NCBI RefSeq assembly: GCF_014892515.1
Contig: NZ_JADBGR010000046.1
Coordinates: forward strand, 1-64,000
Direction of reading: 5' to 3'
From: Myceligenerans pegani
GTDB lineage: Bacteria; Actinomycetota; Actinomycetes; Actinomycetales; Cellulomonadaceae
DNA length: 64,000 nt
Positions 35,313 through 43,521 of the stretch are shown in pieces. Numbering within the stretch: the first letter of the stretch is position 1; each line of letters opens with the position of its first letter. Made by a program: the position numbers and the translations under genes. The notes under the pieces were generated by a model that did not search any database, was not told the origin of the DNA, and worked only from the letters and a program-made list of their open reading frames with translations.

Positions 35313-35793
35313 TCGTCTCGACCGGCCGAAGGCCGCCGGCTTCCGCCGCCCGCGTCTGGACCCCGATCTCGTGGGCAAGGGCGCGGAGGCGTTCGCGCGG
35401 TTCATGGGGACCGGCCAGTTCCTCATGTGGATGACGCTGTTCGTCATCCTCTGGGTGACGCTCAACGTGGCCGCGCTGTGGGGCCTGAGATGGGACCCCT
35501 ACCCGTTCATCCTGCTCAACCTGTTCTTCTCGGTGCAGGCGTCGTACGCGGCGCCGCTGATCCTGCTCGCGCAGAACCGCCAGGACGACCGCGACCGTGT
35601 CCTCGCGGAGCAGGACCGCCGGCGCGGCGAGCGCAACCTCGCGGACACCGAGTACCTGGCGCGCGAGATGGCGTCGCTACGTATGCTCCTGAGCGAGGTC
35701 GCGACCCGCGACTACGTCCGCTCGGAACTCCGCACCCTCCTGGAAGAACTGGACGAGCGTGGGGCACGGGGACCGGAGACCGGTGGGCGATAG
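35305..35793 (+). CDS. DUF1003 membrane protein
   Basis: This 162-residue protein has two helices (FLMWMTLFVILWVTLNVAAL and DPYPFILLNLFFSVQASYAA) followed by the family motif APLILLAQNRQDDRDR. A charged C-terminal coiled coil comes last (REMASLRMLLSEVATRDYVR). The ATG at 35305 lies inside the end of the MgtE-N/CBS gene, so expression is coupled. Function is not established. Confidence 0.88.
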   Translation: MADRLDRPKAAGFRRPRLDPDLVGKGAEAFARFMGTGQFLMWMTLFVILWVTLNVAALWGLRWDPYPFILLNLFFSVQASYAAPLILLAQNRQDDRDRVLAEQDRRRGERNLADTEYLAREMASLRMLLSEVATRDYVRSELRTLLEELDERGARGPETGGR

Positions 35794-35824
35794 CGGCCTG
35801 AACTCCGCGGCGGCGACGGCGTCG

Positions 35825-36916
35825 TCACGCCGCGAGCAGCGGGACCACCTCCGAGATCGTGTCGACCAGGTGGAGGCTCGCGGACATGTCCCGGTCCGAC
35901 GCGAGGGCGCTCAGCAGGTCCCACGCCGGTAGCTCCCGGGTCCAGAAAGCTCTGCCGACCAGGATCATCGGGGCCACCGACGACGCGTCGGCGTAGTAGT
36001 TCTCACAGGCGTCCTGGAAGACCTCCTGCACCGTCCCGGCGGCGCCGGGGAGGAACACGATGCCGCCGTTCGCGCACTCGAGGAGCACCGCCTCCCGGAT
36101 CGCGTTGCTGAAGTACTTCGCGATCCGCGTCGCGAAGGGGTTCGGCGGCTCGTGCCCGTAGTGCCAGGTGGGGATACCGAAGCTGTCCGCGCCCTCGGGC
36201 CACGTGTCGAGCACGTCGAGCGCGGCGCCCACCCAGTCCTGGACCGACGGCGTGAACGACGGCGCCCGGGCCACCATCGCGAGCGCCTTGTCGAGGTCGG
36301 CCGGCTCGTGCGGCGCCAGGTACGCGCCGAGGTTCGCCGCCTCCATCGCGCCCGGCCCGCCGCCGGTCGCGACCGTGAGCCGCGCGCGGGTGAGTTCGTA
36401 CGCCAGCCGGGCGGCGTCGGCGTACGCGGCCGACCCGCGTGCGAGCGAGTGCCCGCCCATGATCCCGACGACCCTGCGGCCGGCGTGCCCGGTGGCGAGC
36501 GCGTCGTCGACGGCGTGGTCGTGCAGCGCCTGCGCGAGGGTCAGGTCACGCGAGCGCGGCTGCCGGGACCACGCGTAGGCGCGGGCGTCCAGGGTGGTCT
36601 CGTACCCGTCCTCGATGCCGTCGTACAGCTCCCTCGGGGTGTACAGCCCGGGCCGGTAGGAGTCGACGGGGCTTCCCGGCACCTGGGGAAAGACGAGTGC
36701 CCCGCGTTCCCGAACGGAGTCCTCGTCCGGCTTGTTCAGCGCGCAGCCGAGGAACAGCGCGCCGGCGACGTCGAGCGCGCGGATCGCCGCGGTCTGGCCG
36801 GTCAGGTCCAGGGACCGGAGATGCCACCCGTACATCGACCGCGCTCCAGCGGCGACGCGAGCGGTGAAGTCGTCGAGGGAGTCGACGTCGACCGTCTGAC
36901 CGTGACGTGGGCGCAT
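35825..36916 (-). CDS. LOG-family (lysine decarboxylase-like) Rossmann protein
   Basis: This 363-residue protein has the nucleotide-binding core VVGIMGGHSLARG, LTVATGGGPGAMEAANLGAY and IVFLPGAAGTVQEVFQDACE. The last corresponds to the PGGxGTxxE motif of LOG phosphoribohydrolases, but its second Gly is Ala. LOG enzymes split nucleotide monophosphates into base and ribose phosphate. The N-terminal extension of about 140 residues is longer than in cytokinin-activating LOG proteins. A TAGCGT -10 lies 6 nt upstream of ATG 36916. Confidence 0.82.
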   Translation of the reverse strand: MRPRHGQTVDVDSLDDFTARVAAGARSMYGWHLRSLDLTGQTAAIRALDVAGALFLGCALNKPDEDSVRERGALVFPQVPGSPVDSYRPGLYTPRELYDGIEDGYETTLDARAYAWSRQPRSRDLTLAQALHDHAVDDALATGHAGRRVVGIMGGHSLARGSAAYADAARLAYELTRARLTVATGGGPGAMEAANLGAYLAPHEPADLDKALAMVARAPSFTPSVQDWVGAALDVLDTWPEGADSFGIPTWHYGHEPPNPFATRIAKYFSNAIREAVLLECANGGIVFLPGAAGTVQEVFQDACENYYADASSVAPMILVGRAFWTRELPAWDLLSALASDRDMSASLHLVDTISEVVPLLAA

Positions 36917-36922
36917 GCCGGA

Positions 36923-36928
36923 ACGCTA
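36923..36928 (-). promoter_or_regulatory. -10 box of the leaderless LOG-family gene
   Basis: TAGCGT on the minus strand ends 6 nt before ATG 36916. Confidence 0.5.
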
Positions 36929-36946
36929 CCTGCTCGGTGCGACTCG

Positions 36947-37624
36947 TCACACCAGGTCGGCGTCGTGCACCATGATCGCGACCTGGACGCGGTTCTCGGC
37001 GTCCAGTTTCGTGAGGATGCGGCCCACGTGGGTCTTCACGGTGGACTCGCTCATGTACAGGTCGGCGGCGATCTGGGCGTTGGACAGTCCTCTTCCGACG
37101 GCGACCGCGACGTCCCGTTCGCGTTCGGTGAGTGCCGCGAGCCGGGCGGCGGCCCGGTCCGCGCGATCGTCCCGGGGTCGCGCGACCGAGGCGATGAGCT
37201 GTGCCGTGACGCTCGGTGAGAGCGTGGGCTGTCCCGCTGCCGCCGCCCGCACCGCCTCGACGAGCTTCTCGGGCGGCGTGTCCTTGAGGAGGAACCCGGC
37301 CGCGCCGGCCCGGAGCGCGTCCAGCACGAGTTCGTCGGTGTCAAAGGTGGTGAGGACGATGATGCGCGCCGAGGAGCCGCCGGCGACGAGCGTGCGTGTC
37401 GCGGTCAGTCCGTCGGTGCGTGGCATGCGGATGTCCATCAGCACCACGTCGGGCCGGAGCTGGTGCACGAGCTCGAGCCCGGCGGCGCCGTCGGACGCCT
37501 CGCCGACGACCTCGACGTCGGGCGCGCCGCCGAGGATCAGCTTGAGTCCGGCGCGGACCAGGGTCTCGTCGTCGACGAGGAGCACCCTGATCCGGGACGA
37601 CGGCGGTCCGTGGGCGCTCGTCAT
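36947..37624 (-). CDS. NarL/LuxR-type response regulator
   Basis: This 225-residue protein has a receiver domain with acidic pocket VLLVDDE, phospho-acceptor DVVLMDIRMPRTDG, Thr in IIVLTTFDTD and Lys in FLLKDTPPE. The C-terminal LuxR helix-turn-helix is LTERERDVAVAVGRGLSNAQ followed by IAADLYMSESTVKTHVGRIL. The ATG at 37624 overlaps the histidine kinase stop by 4 nt. It is the last gene of a three-gene operon and faces an ABC exporter that is probably among its targets. Confidence 0.93.
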   Translation of the reverse strand: MTSAHGPPSSRIRVLLVDDETLVRAGLKLILGGAPDVEVVGEASDGAAGLELVHQLRPDVVLMDIRMPRTDGLTATRTLVAGGSSARIIVLTTFDTDELVLDALRAGAAGFLLKDTPPEKLVEAVRAAAAGQPTLSPSVTAQLIASVARPRDDRADRAAARLAALTERERDVAVAVGRGLSNAQIAADLYMSESTVKTHVGRILTKLDAENRVQVAIMVHDADLV

Positions 37625-38919
37625 GATGCCGCCCACGGTAGCCATGCCCGCACCACGAAGCGACCGCCCTCCGTGCCGTATCGCAGGCGTCCGCCGCCGA
37701 GCTCGGCGCGCTCGGTCAGTCCCATGAGGCCCAGGCCCGAGGCGGGGAGCTCGTCCTGCGCGCCCTCCACGAGAGGGTTCGCGACGGTCACGTCGAGGCC
37801 GTCGCCGGGCATGCCGGAGACGGTCACGACCACCGGCTTGCCGGGGGCGTGCTTGCGCGCGTTGGTCAGCCCCTCCTGCACGATCCGGTACGCCGTGCGC
37901 GAGACGGCCTCGCCCGGGCCGGCAGCGCCCGCCGACCGGCCGTCGCCGGTCGCCCCGCCGTCCGTTGCCCGATCCTCCGTCGCCCGGTCGTCGTGGAAGG
38001 TGACATCGACGCCCGCCGACCGGCACTCGTCCACCAGCGCCGGTAGTTCCCGCAGCGTGGGTTGCGGCCGGTGCACGTCGTCGCCCTCCGTGCCGAGCAC
38101 CGCGCCGCCTTCGGGCAGGTGCCGCAGCACGCCGAGGATCTCCCGCAGCTCCTTCATCGCGGCGTGCGCGGAGTCGCGGATGGTCTCGGCGGCGGTCGTG
38201 ACCTCCTCCCGCGACAGGTCCGTGCGGTAGGCGAGCGCGCCGGCGTGCATCGAGACCAGCGAGATGCGGTGGGCGAGCACGTCGTGCATCTCCCGGGCGA
38301 TCCGGGCCCGCTCGTTCGCGCGCGCCTGGGCCACCCGTCCGGACTGCTCGCGCTCCGCCGTCTCCGCGCGCAGCACGAGCGACCGCAGGTGGTCCCGCCG
38401 CAGGCCGATGTAGGCGCCGATGGTGACGAGCAGGACGTAGTACATGGCACCGCCGATACCGACGTCGAACAGGCCGTTCCACACCGGGTCGCTCGCGTAC
38501 GGGAAGACGATCAGGTACACCGCGTAGGCGGCGACGTGCACGACGCCGACGATCCCGATCGGCCACCACCGCCGGCTCGTCGCCAGCGAGACGATGGCCA
38601 CCGACGCCGCTCCCATGGCGAAGGTGGACGCCGCCATGAAGCAAGTCAGGACGAGTGCGATCGTGAGCGGCCAGCGACGACGGAGGTGCATGAGCACGAG
38701 CGAGCCCAGCCCCAGGACGAGGTCCAGCGCGAGCAGCGCATCCGACCCGATGACCCGCTCCCCTACCTCCTCCTGCCAGGCGATGACGACCACGCCGAAG
38801 AACCCGTAGCTCGCGGCGGCCATCGTGCGCCAGGCCGCTCCCCAGACACGCCGCCCCCGGCTCTGCGCCAACGGGGCACCGGGCCGGACCACCGGCCGGT
38901 CGACCACGGCCGCCGTCAC
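37621..38919 (-). CDS. DesK/NarX-type sensor histidine kinase
   Basis: This 432-residue protein starts at GTG 38919, which overlaps the stop of the upstream gene (GTGA). Six or so membrane helices fill the first 190 residues (for example LTIALVLTCFMAASTFAMGA). A HisKA_3 domain follows (ERARIAREMHDVLAHRISLV, phospho-His in MHDVLAH) and an ATPase domain with EGLTNARKHAPG and GLGLMGLTERAELGGG. A Thr/Ala/Asp/Gly-rich insert between them repeats ATEDRATDGGATGDG. The signal is unknown; such kinases often report on membrane stress or envelope drugs. Confidence 0.92.
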   Translation of the reverse strand: MTAAVVDRPVVRPGAPLAQSRGRRVWGAAWRTMAAASYGFFGVVVIAWQEEVGERVIGSDALLALDLVLGLGSLVLMHLRRRWPLTIALVLTCFMAASTFAMGAASVAIVSLATSRRWWPIGIVGVVHVAAYAVYLIVFPYASDPVWNGLFDVGIGGAMYYVLLVTIGAYIGLRRDHLRSLVLRAETAEREQSGRVAQARANERARIAREMHDVLAHRISLVSMHAGALAYRTDLSREEVTTAAETIRDSAHAAMKELREILGVLRHLPEGGAVLGTEGDDVHRPQPTLRELPALVDECRSAGVDVTFHDDRATEDRATDGGATGDGRSAGAAGPGEAVSRTAYRIVQEGLTNARKHAPGKPVVVTVSGMPGDGLDVTVANPLVEGAQDELPASGLGLMGLTERAELGGGRLRYGTEGGRFVVRAWLPWAAS

Positions 38920-39644
38920 TGCAGGCGCCCGAACGCGTCCGCGGCGAGCAGGAAGCCCACGATGCCCAGGGTCCACGCCAGCAGGTCGCCGCTGCGCCGG
39001 GCGAACCAGTCGTTGATGCGGCCGAGCGCGGGTTCGACCATCCGGGCCGCCCCGACGCGCAGGCCGAGCAGCACGAGCGCGGGAGCAACCATCACCACGC
39101 AGTACGCCGCCAGCACCACGGCCCCGGTGATCACACCGACCCCGTTCGCGGTCAGGATCCCGATCGCCGCGAGGTACGGCAGCATCGAGGCCGCCTCGAC
39201 CAGCCCCGCGCCGACCGCCGTCGCGACCGCCGTGCCCGCCGACGCGTCCGGTCCCACGAGCCGGTCCTTCCAGCGCTGCATCACCGGCACCCGGCCGGAC
39301 CGCTCCCGGCGTTCCCGGCGCCACCTGCCGATGGGGCCGTCGAACAGGAAGCTCGCGAGGAACAACCCCACCCCCAGGACGAGCTGGACCCAGTCCACCG
39401 CCCGGGGGCTGCCCGCGTCCTCGAGGATCCGCAGGGCACCCCCCGCGCCGGCGTGCAACGCCACGCCGAGCACCCAGTAGAACAGGGCGATGGCGCCCAG
39501 GTAGGTGAGCACCGCCGACACCCGGATCCTCGGCTGCGCCAGCATGAACACCGGCAGGCCCAGCGTCCCGATGCTCGTGCTGTCCACGAGCGCGAGCCCC
39601 GCCAGCACCGCCAGCAGCGGCCCGGCAAGCGTCAGGCCTTCCAT
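38916..39644 (-). CDS. GAP/Sap-family membrane exporter
   Basis: This 242-residue protein starts at ATG 39644, with GAGGAG upstream. It has about six helices and the N-terminal LVDSTSIGTLGLPVFMLAQP landmark of the GAP (GPL-addressing, Sap) family, which moves lipids or small molecules across the membrane in actinobacteria. It is the first gene of the operon with the two-component system and overlaps the kinase gene by 4 nt, an arrangement that suggests a shared envelope function. Confidence 0.75.
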   Translation of the reverse strand: MEGLTLAGPLLAVLAGLALVDSTSIGTLGLPVFMLAQPRIRVSAVLTYLGAIALFYWVLGVALHAGAGGALRILEDAGSPRAVDWVQLVLGVGLFLASFLFDGPIGRWRRERRERSGRVPVMQRWKDRLVGPDASAGTAVATAVGAGLVEAASMLPYLAAIGILTANGVGVITGAVVLAAYCVVMVAPALVLLGLRVGAARMVEPALGRINDWFARRSGDLLAWTLGIVGFLLAADAFGRLQ

Positions 39645-39830
39645 CCCTCTCCTCGTCCCTCTCGTCCGCACAGGTGCGTCATGAAACTACCCGCCGCGGC
39701 CGGCGTCGGGCATCGTCCTTTCGGTTGACCCCGGGCACACCTTCGGACGACGCGGTCCGAGCCTTCCGGACCACCACGTCCGGGCCTTCGGCCGATGCGC
39801 CCGCCCGCCCCGGTCCGGGAGCGTGGAGCC

Positions 39831-40589
39831 ATGATCACCGCAGACCACCTCACCAGGAGATACGGCGACTTCACCGCCGTCGGCAACGTCACCTTCGAGG
39901 CCCGTCCGGGCCTCGTCACCGGCTTCCTCGGGCCCAACGGCGCCGGGAAGTCCACCACGATGCGTATGCTGTGCGGGCTCACGCCCGTCACCTCGGGCAC
40001 GGCCCACGTGCTCGGCATGCCGTTCCGCGAGCTGACCAACCCGGGACGCCGCGTGGGCGTGCTGCTCGACGCCTCCGCGCAGCACGCCGGGCGCACCGGG
40101 CGCGAGGCGCTCACGGTGTCGGCGATGCTCATGGGGGTCGGGCGACGCCGCGTCACCGAGGTCCTCGACCTCGTGGGTCTCACGCCCAAGGAGGCCGACC
40201 GCCGCGTCAGGGGCTACTCGCTCGGGATGCGACAGCGGCTCGGCATCGCGAACGCCCTGCTCGGCGAGCCCGAGGTGCTCATCCTCGACGAACCGGCGAA
40301 CGGGCTCGACCCCGCCGGCATCCGCTGGATGCGGGACCTGCTGCGCGACTTCGTGCGATCCGGCGGGACCGTCCTGCTCTCCTCGCACCTGCTGCACGAG
40401 GTGGAGAAGGTCGCCGACGAGATCGTCGTGATCGGCAACGGCCGCATCGTCGCCCAGGGATCCACCGAGTTCCTGCTGTCCCACTCCCAGCGCAGCCTCG
40501 AGGACCTCTTCCTCGATCTGACCGCCGACGTCTCGCGCGACGCCGCCGCACCCGCCACGCACGAATCCACCAGGGAGAACGCCCGATGA
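39831..40589 (+). CDS. ABC transporter ATP-binding protein
   Basis: This 252-residue protein has Walker A LGPNGAGKSTTM, Q-loop LLDASAQHAGRTG, signature YSLGMRQRLGIANALLG (SLGMR in place of LSGGQ), Walker B VLILDEPANGLDP and H-loop LLSSHLLHEVE. It is of the multidrug/bacitracin-type ABC-2 group. It is divergent from the GAP-kinase-regulator operon (186-nt spacer). The permease starts in its stop codon. Confidence 0.92.
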   Translation: MITADHLTRRYGDFTAVGNVTFEARPGLVTGFLGPNGAGKSTTMRMLCGLTPVTSGTAHVLGMPFRELTNPGRRVGVLLDASAQHAGRTGREALTVSAMLMGVGRRRVTEVLDLVGLTPKEADRRVRGYSLGMRQRLGIANALLGEPEVLILDEPANGLDPAGIRWMRDLLRDFVRSGGTVLLSSHLLHEVEKVADEIVVIGNGRIVAQGSTEFLLSHSQRSLEDLFLDLTADVSRDAAAPATHESTRENAR

Positions 40590-41335
40590 CCGCCATCCCC
40601 TTCACCCGCCTGACGCTGGTCGAGTGGCGCAAGCAGCTCGACACGCGGGCCGGGCTCTGGCTCCTGATCTCGATCGCCCTGATCACCGCGGCCGTCCTCG
40701 CGGTCATGGCGTTCATCGGGGAAGGTGCCACGAGCTTCGAGGCGCTCTACTTCGGCACCTCGACGCCGATCGGCCTGCTGCTGCCCGTCGTCGGGATCCT
40801 CGCCGCCACCTCCGAGTGGTCCCAGCGCACCGGTCTGATCACGTTCACGCTCGAACCGCGGCGCACCCGGGTGGGGCTGGCCAAGCTCGTCGCCGCGCTC
40901 GGCTCGGGGATCGCCTTCTTCGCGGTGGCGGTCGCCCTGGCCGCCGTCTTCCACCTCGCCGTGGTGGCGTTCACCGACGCGAGGGCCGCGTGGGAGATCT
41001 CCGCGGGCGCTCTCTGGGGCGGCCTGCTCCTCACCGTCATCTACATGGCGCAGGGCGTCGCGTTCGGTGCCCTCATCCAGAACACGGCGGGTGCGATCGT
41101 GGCGTTCTTCGCCCTGCCCACGTCGTTCTCGCTCGTGGGCTCCCTGGTCGGAGGCCTGCGGGATGTGATGCCGTGGATCGACCTCGGTACGGCCACGGAG
41201 CCTCTCCTGTTCGACGCCGGCGCCATGACCGGTGAGCAGTGGGCCCACGTGGCGACGTCGTCGGCGATCTGGCTCCTGCTCCCCCTCACCCTGGGCCTGA
41301 TCCGGATCGCCCGCTCGGAGATCAAGTCGGCCTGA
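40586..41335 (+). CDS. ABC-2 type permease
   Basis: This 249-residue protein has six predicted helices (for example LLISIALITAAVLAVMAFIG and FFAVAVALAAVFHLAVVAFT) and the motif SEWSQRTGLITFTLEPRR, common in ABC-2 permeases of this type. The ATG overlaps the ATPase stop by 4 nt. With the ATPase it should form a homodimeric or heterotetrameric exporter, probably regulated by the adjacent two-component system. Confidence 0.88.
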   Translation: MTAIPFTRLTLVEWRKQLDTRAGLWLLISIALITAAVLAVMAFIGEGATSFEALYFGTSTPIGLLLPVVGILAATSEWSQRTGLITFTLEPRRTRVGLAKLVAALGSGIAFFAVAVALAAVFHLAVVAFTDARAAWEISAGALWGGLLLTVIYMAQGVAFGALIQNTAGAIVAFFALPTSFSLVGSLVGGLRDVMPWIDLGTATEPLLFDAGAMTGEQWAHVATSSAIWLLLPLTLGLIRIARSEIKSA

Positions 41336-41347
41336 CCGGAGAATCCC

Positions 41348-41377
41348 GCGGGCCCGGCCGGCGACGGCCGGGCCCGC
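41348..41377. terminator. Bidirectional terminator hairpin
   Basis: A perfect 12-bp GC stem (41348-41359 with 41366-41377) has a 6-nt loop and lies between the convergent permease gene and the 667-residue protein gene. It touches the latter's stop codon. There is no T-tract. Confidence 0.65.
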
Positions 41378-43380
41378 TACGGCTCCATGTCGTCGTGGAG
41401 GACGACGCGGGACAGCTCGTAGCCGCCGCCCGGCAGGCGCCAGTAGTGCATCCGGCGCGCCGACGGCGTGTTGACCTGCAGCGACACGCGCCAGCAGGCG
41501 GCGCCGTCGTCCCTGACACGTTGCGGGTCGTCACCGCCGAGGCCCGAGCGCAGCGGATGCACCTGGAGCCCGTTCATCTCCGGGGCCCGCCCCGTCACCA
41601 CGTGCACGACCGTCCGCAGCACCTTGTCGCGCGAGATTCCCTCGACGGTCTCCAGCGACTCGAGGAACCGCGGCCCGAGCACGTACTCCTCGAGCGGCCA
41701 GCGATCCTTCTCGCCGGCCGGGACGATCTGCGCCCATGTCTGCGTGACCTCGAACCGGAACTGTTCGGCCGGGTCGGAGAAGTACCGCTCCGTCGTGACC
41801 TCGACGTCCCGCCCGAGCTCGCGCCGGTAGGCCGCCGACTTCGACTTCTCCGCCCGCAACTGCGCCCGTGACCGTTCGAGCTGCTGGTCGCGGCGGTCCA
41901 CCTGGTCGCGCAGGTCGGCCACGTACCGGCGCAGCTCGTCCAGCTCCACCTCGGCCCGGCGCTTCTCGACCTTGACCTCGATCAGGTCCTTCTCCAGCCG
42001 CTTGACCTGTGCCTTCTGCGCGTCGAGCGCGAGGCTGAGGTCCCGGACGGCCCCCTTGCCCCCGCCCGACGCCGGACCGCCGGCCCCCGGCGCCGGGATC
42101 GGGCGGCTGTCCTCGGGCGGAGCGGGCAGCGGGGAGTCGGCATCCCCCGCGATGCGCGCGGCGATGTCCCCGGGCGTGGGCCGCCGCCTTCTCTCGCCGT
42201 GCTCGGCCGGCGCCGCGCCGTAGGCGCCGTTCCGCGCTTCGTCGGGCGCCGCGGCGTCGCGCCCGTACTCCGGACCGCCTCGGGCGCCGGCCCTCGGCGA
42301 CGCGGCGCCGCGCCCGTTCGCCACCTCGGCGGGCGTCGGGATCCGGATCGGCCCGCTGCCCGCTTCCGGCTCCTGCAGCGACGGGTCGGGCGGGAGCAGC
42401 CACGGCGGCCCGCCGTCCAGCAGCGACAGGGCGGGCAGGGGCTCGTCGGACTCGTCCACGTCGTCGAGCCGCAGCGTGATGGCGTCGCCGGGCGCCTGCA
42501 CGACGCGGGCGAGCACCACCTCGCCGGGCGTGAAGAGGTCGTCGAGCGCGTCGAGGGCATTCCCGGTCACCCGCTCGCGCGGCACCCTGACGTGCACGGC
42601 GGGCGCGACGGCGATCGTGACGGCCGCCTCCGTCACGGCCTCCACCCGGCCGACCACGACTTTGCCTACTCTATAGTTATCCTTGACCGCCCGCCGCTGC
42701 GCGGCGTCGTCGGGCAGCATGCCGCGCGCGTCGAGCGTGCCGCGTCCGGCGTCGTACCGCCCGCGGACCTTCATGCCGCGCCGGAAGATGCTCTGCAGCG
42801 GGACGCCGGGGAGGGTGAGCTCCTCCGCGACGGACGCCTGGCCGCCGTCGTCCAGCTCGATCAGGGCGCGGGAGCCGAGCACGCCCTGCACCGTCCCGCG
42901 GACCTCGGCGGCTCCCCCGCCCGGTCCGCCCCCGCCGGCTCCGGCGGCCCCGGTGAGCCCGGCGCGCACCGCCGCCGAGAGGGCGTCGCTGACGAGCCGC
43001 TCGCGCACCTTGGGGCCGTCGGCCAGGGAATAGGCGAAGTGCAGCGGAGAACGGCGCAGGTCGTGGACCCAGTCGAGACCCGTGGGGTACACACGGGACG
43101 CGCCACCGTACACCTGCGTGTACTCGGGCATGCCACGCGAGAAGGCCCACGACACGTCGCCCGTCGGGATGACGACGACCTCGGCGAGCCCGGCGACGTC
43201 GTCGAGCACGCGCTGCGGGTCGACGTAGGGAGTGGTACGGCCCGCGGGGGTGGAGATCACGACCACGGGCCAGGCGCGGTGGGGGACCTGGAGAAAGCGA
43301 GCGAACTCGCGTGCTTCCTCCTCGCCGGCGATCTTGTGCAGGCCGGTGGGCACAGAGATGTTCACCGCCCCGTTCGCCAT
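41377..43380 (-). CDS. Unrecognised 667-residue protein with S1-like and coiled-coil regions
   Basis: I do not recognise this family. Residues 1-145 are an alpha/beta domain (RAWPVVVISTPAGRTTPYVD, VVVIPTGDVSWAF, YGGASRVYPTGLDW). Two OB/S1-like beta-barrels seem to follow, at 158-220 (EVRGTVQGVLGSRALIELDD) and 238-305 (VGKVVVGRVEAVTEAAVTIA). Then come a Pro/Gly-rich linker (330-445), a strongly charged coiled coil (446-520), and a C-terminal alpha/beta domain (530-665) with RVRDDGAACWRVSLQVNTPS and MHYWRLPGGGYELSR. An RNA- or nucleotide-binding role is inferred only from the S1-like segments. ATG 43380 has a GGGAGG site. Codons at 42661-42690 are unusually AT-rich. The gene stands alone, divergent from mrp. 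Confidence 0.7.
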   Translation of the reverse strand: MANGAVNISVPTGLHKIAGEEEAREFARFLQVPHRAWPVVVISTPAGRTTPYVDPQRVLDDVAGLAEVVVIPTGDVSWAFSRGMPEYTQVYGGASRVYPTGLDWVHDLRRSPLHFAYSLADGPKVRERLVSDALSAAVRAGLTGAAGAGGGGPGGGAAEVRGTVQGVLGSRALIELDDGGQASVAEELTLPGVPLQSIFRRGMKVRGRYDAGRGTLDARGMLPDDAAQRRAVKDNYRVGKVVVGRVEAVTEAAVTIAVAPAVHVRVPRERVTGNALDALDDLFTPGEVVLARVVQAPGDAITLRLDDVDESDEPLPALSLLDGGPPWLLPPDPSLQEPEAGSGPIRIPTPAEVANGRGAASPRAGARGGPEYGRDAAAPDEARNGAYGAAPAEHGERRRRPTPGDIAARIAGDADSPLPAPPEDSRPIPAPGAGGPASGGGKGAVRDLSLALDAQKAQVKRLEKDLIEVKVEKRRAEVELDELRRYVADLRDQVDRRDQQLERSRAQLRAEKSKSAAYRRELGRDVEVTTERYFSDPAEQFRFEVTQTWAQIVPAGEKDRWPLEEYVLGPRFLESLETVEGISRDKVLRTVVHVVTGRAPEMNGLQVHPLRSGLGGDDPQRVRDDGAACWRVSLQVNTPSARRMHYWRLPGGGYELSRVVLHDDMEP

Positions 43381-43407
43381 GCCACACCTCCCTGTCTGCG
43401 TTTCTTC

Positions 43408-43413
43408 ACCCTA
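43408..43413 (-). promoter_or_regulatory. -10 box for the 667-residue protein gene
   Basis: TAGGGT on the minus strand lies 27 nt before ATG 43380, giving a short leader that holds the GGGAGG ribosome-binding site. No clear -35 box is seen. Confidence 0.4.
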
Positions 43414-43509
43414 TCGGTCGTTACTGAGTATTTGCCTGACGCACGCCAGATCCGCAAGGTGCGATGTGATCCACCTCGCCTCGCGGACCCGCCACGCCCG
43501 CACGACCTC

Positions 43510-43515
43510 TACGAT
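43510..43515 (+). promoter_or_regulatory. -10 box of leaderless mrp
   Basis: TACGAT is followed by 6 nt and then GTG 43522. There is no Shine-Dalgarno sequence. Confidence 0.55.
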
Positions 43516-43521
43516 CGAAGA

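Noticed and set aside
42661-42690. Internal promoter at TATAGT inside the 667-residue protein gene
   Set aside because: No -35 box stands at 16-18 nt on either strand and no gene starts downstream in a suitable position; kept only as a codon-use oddity.
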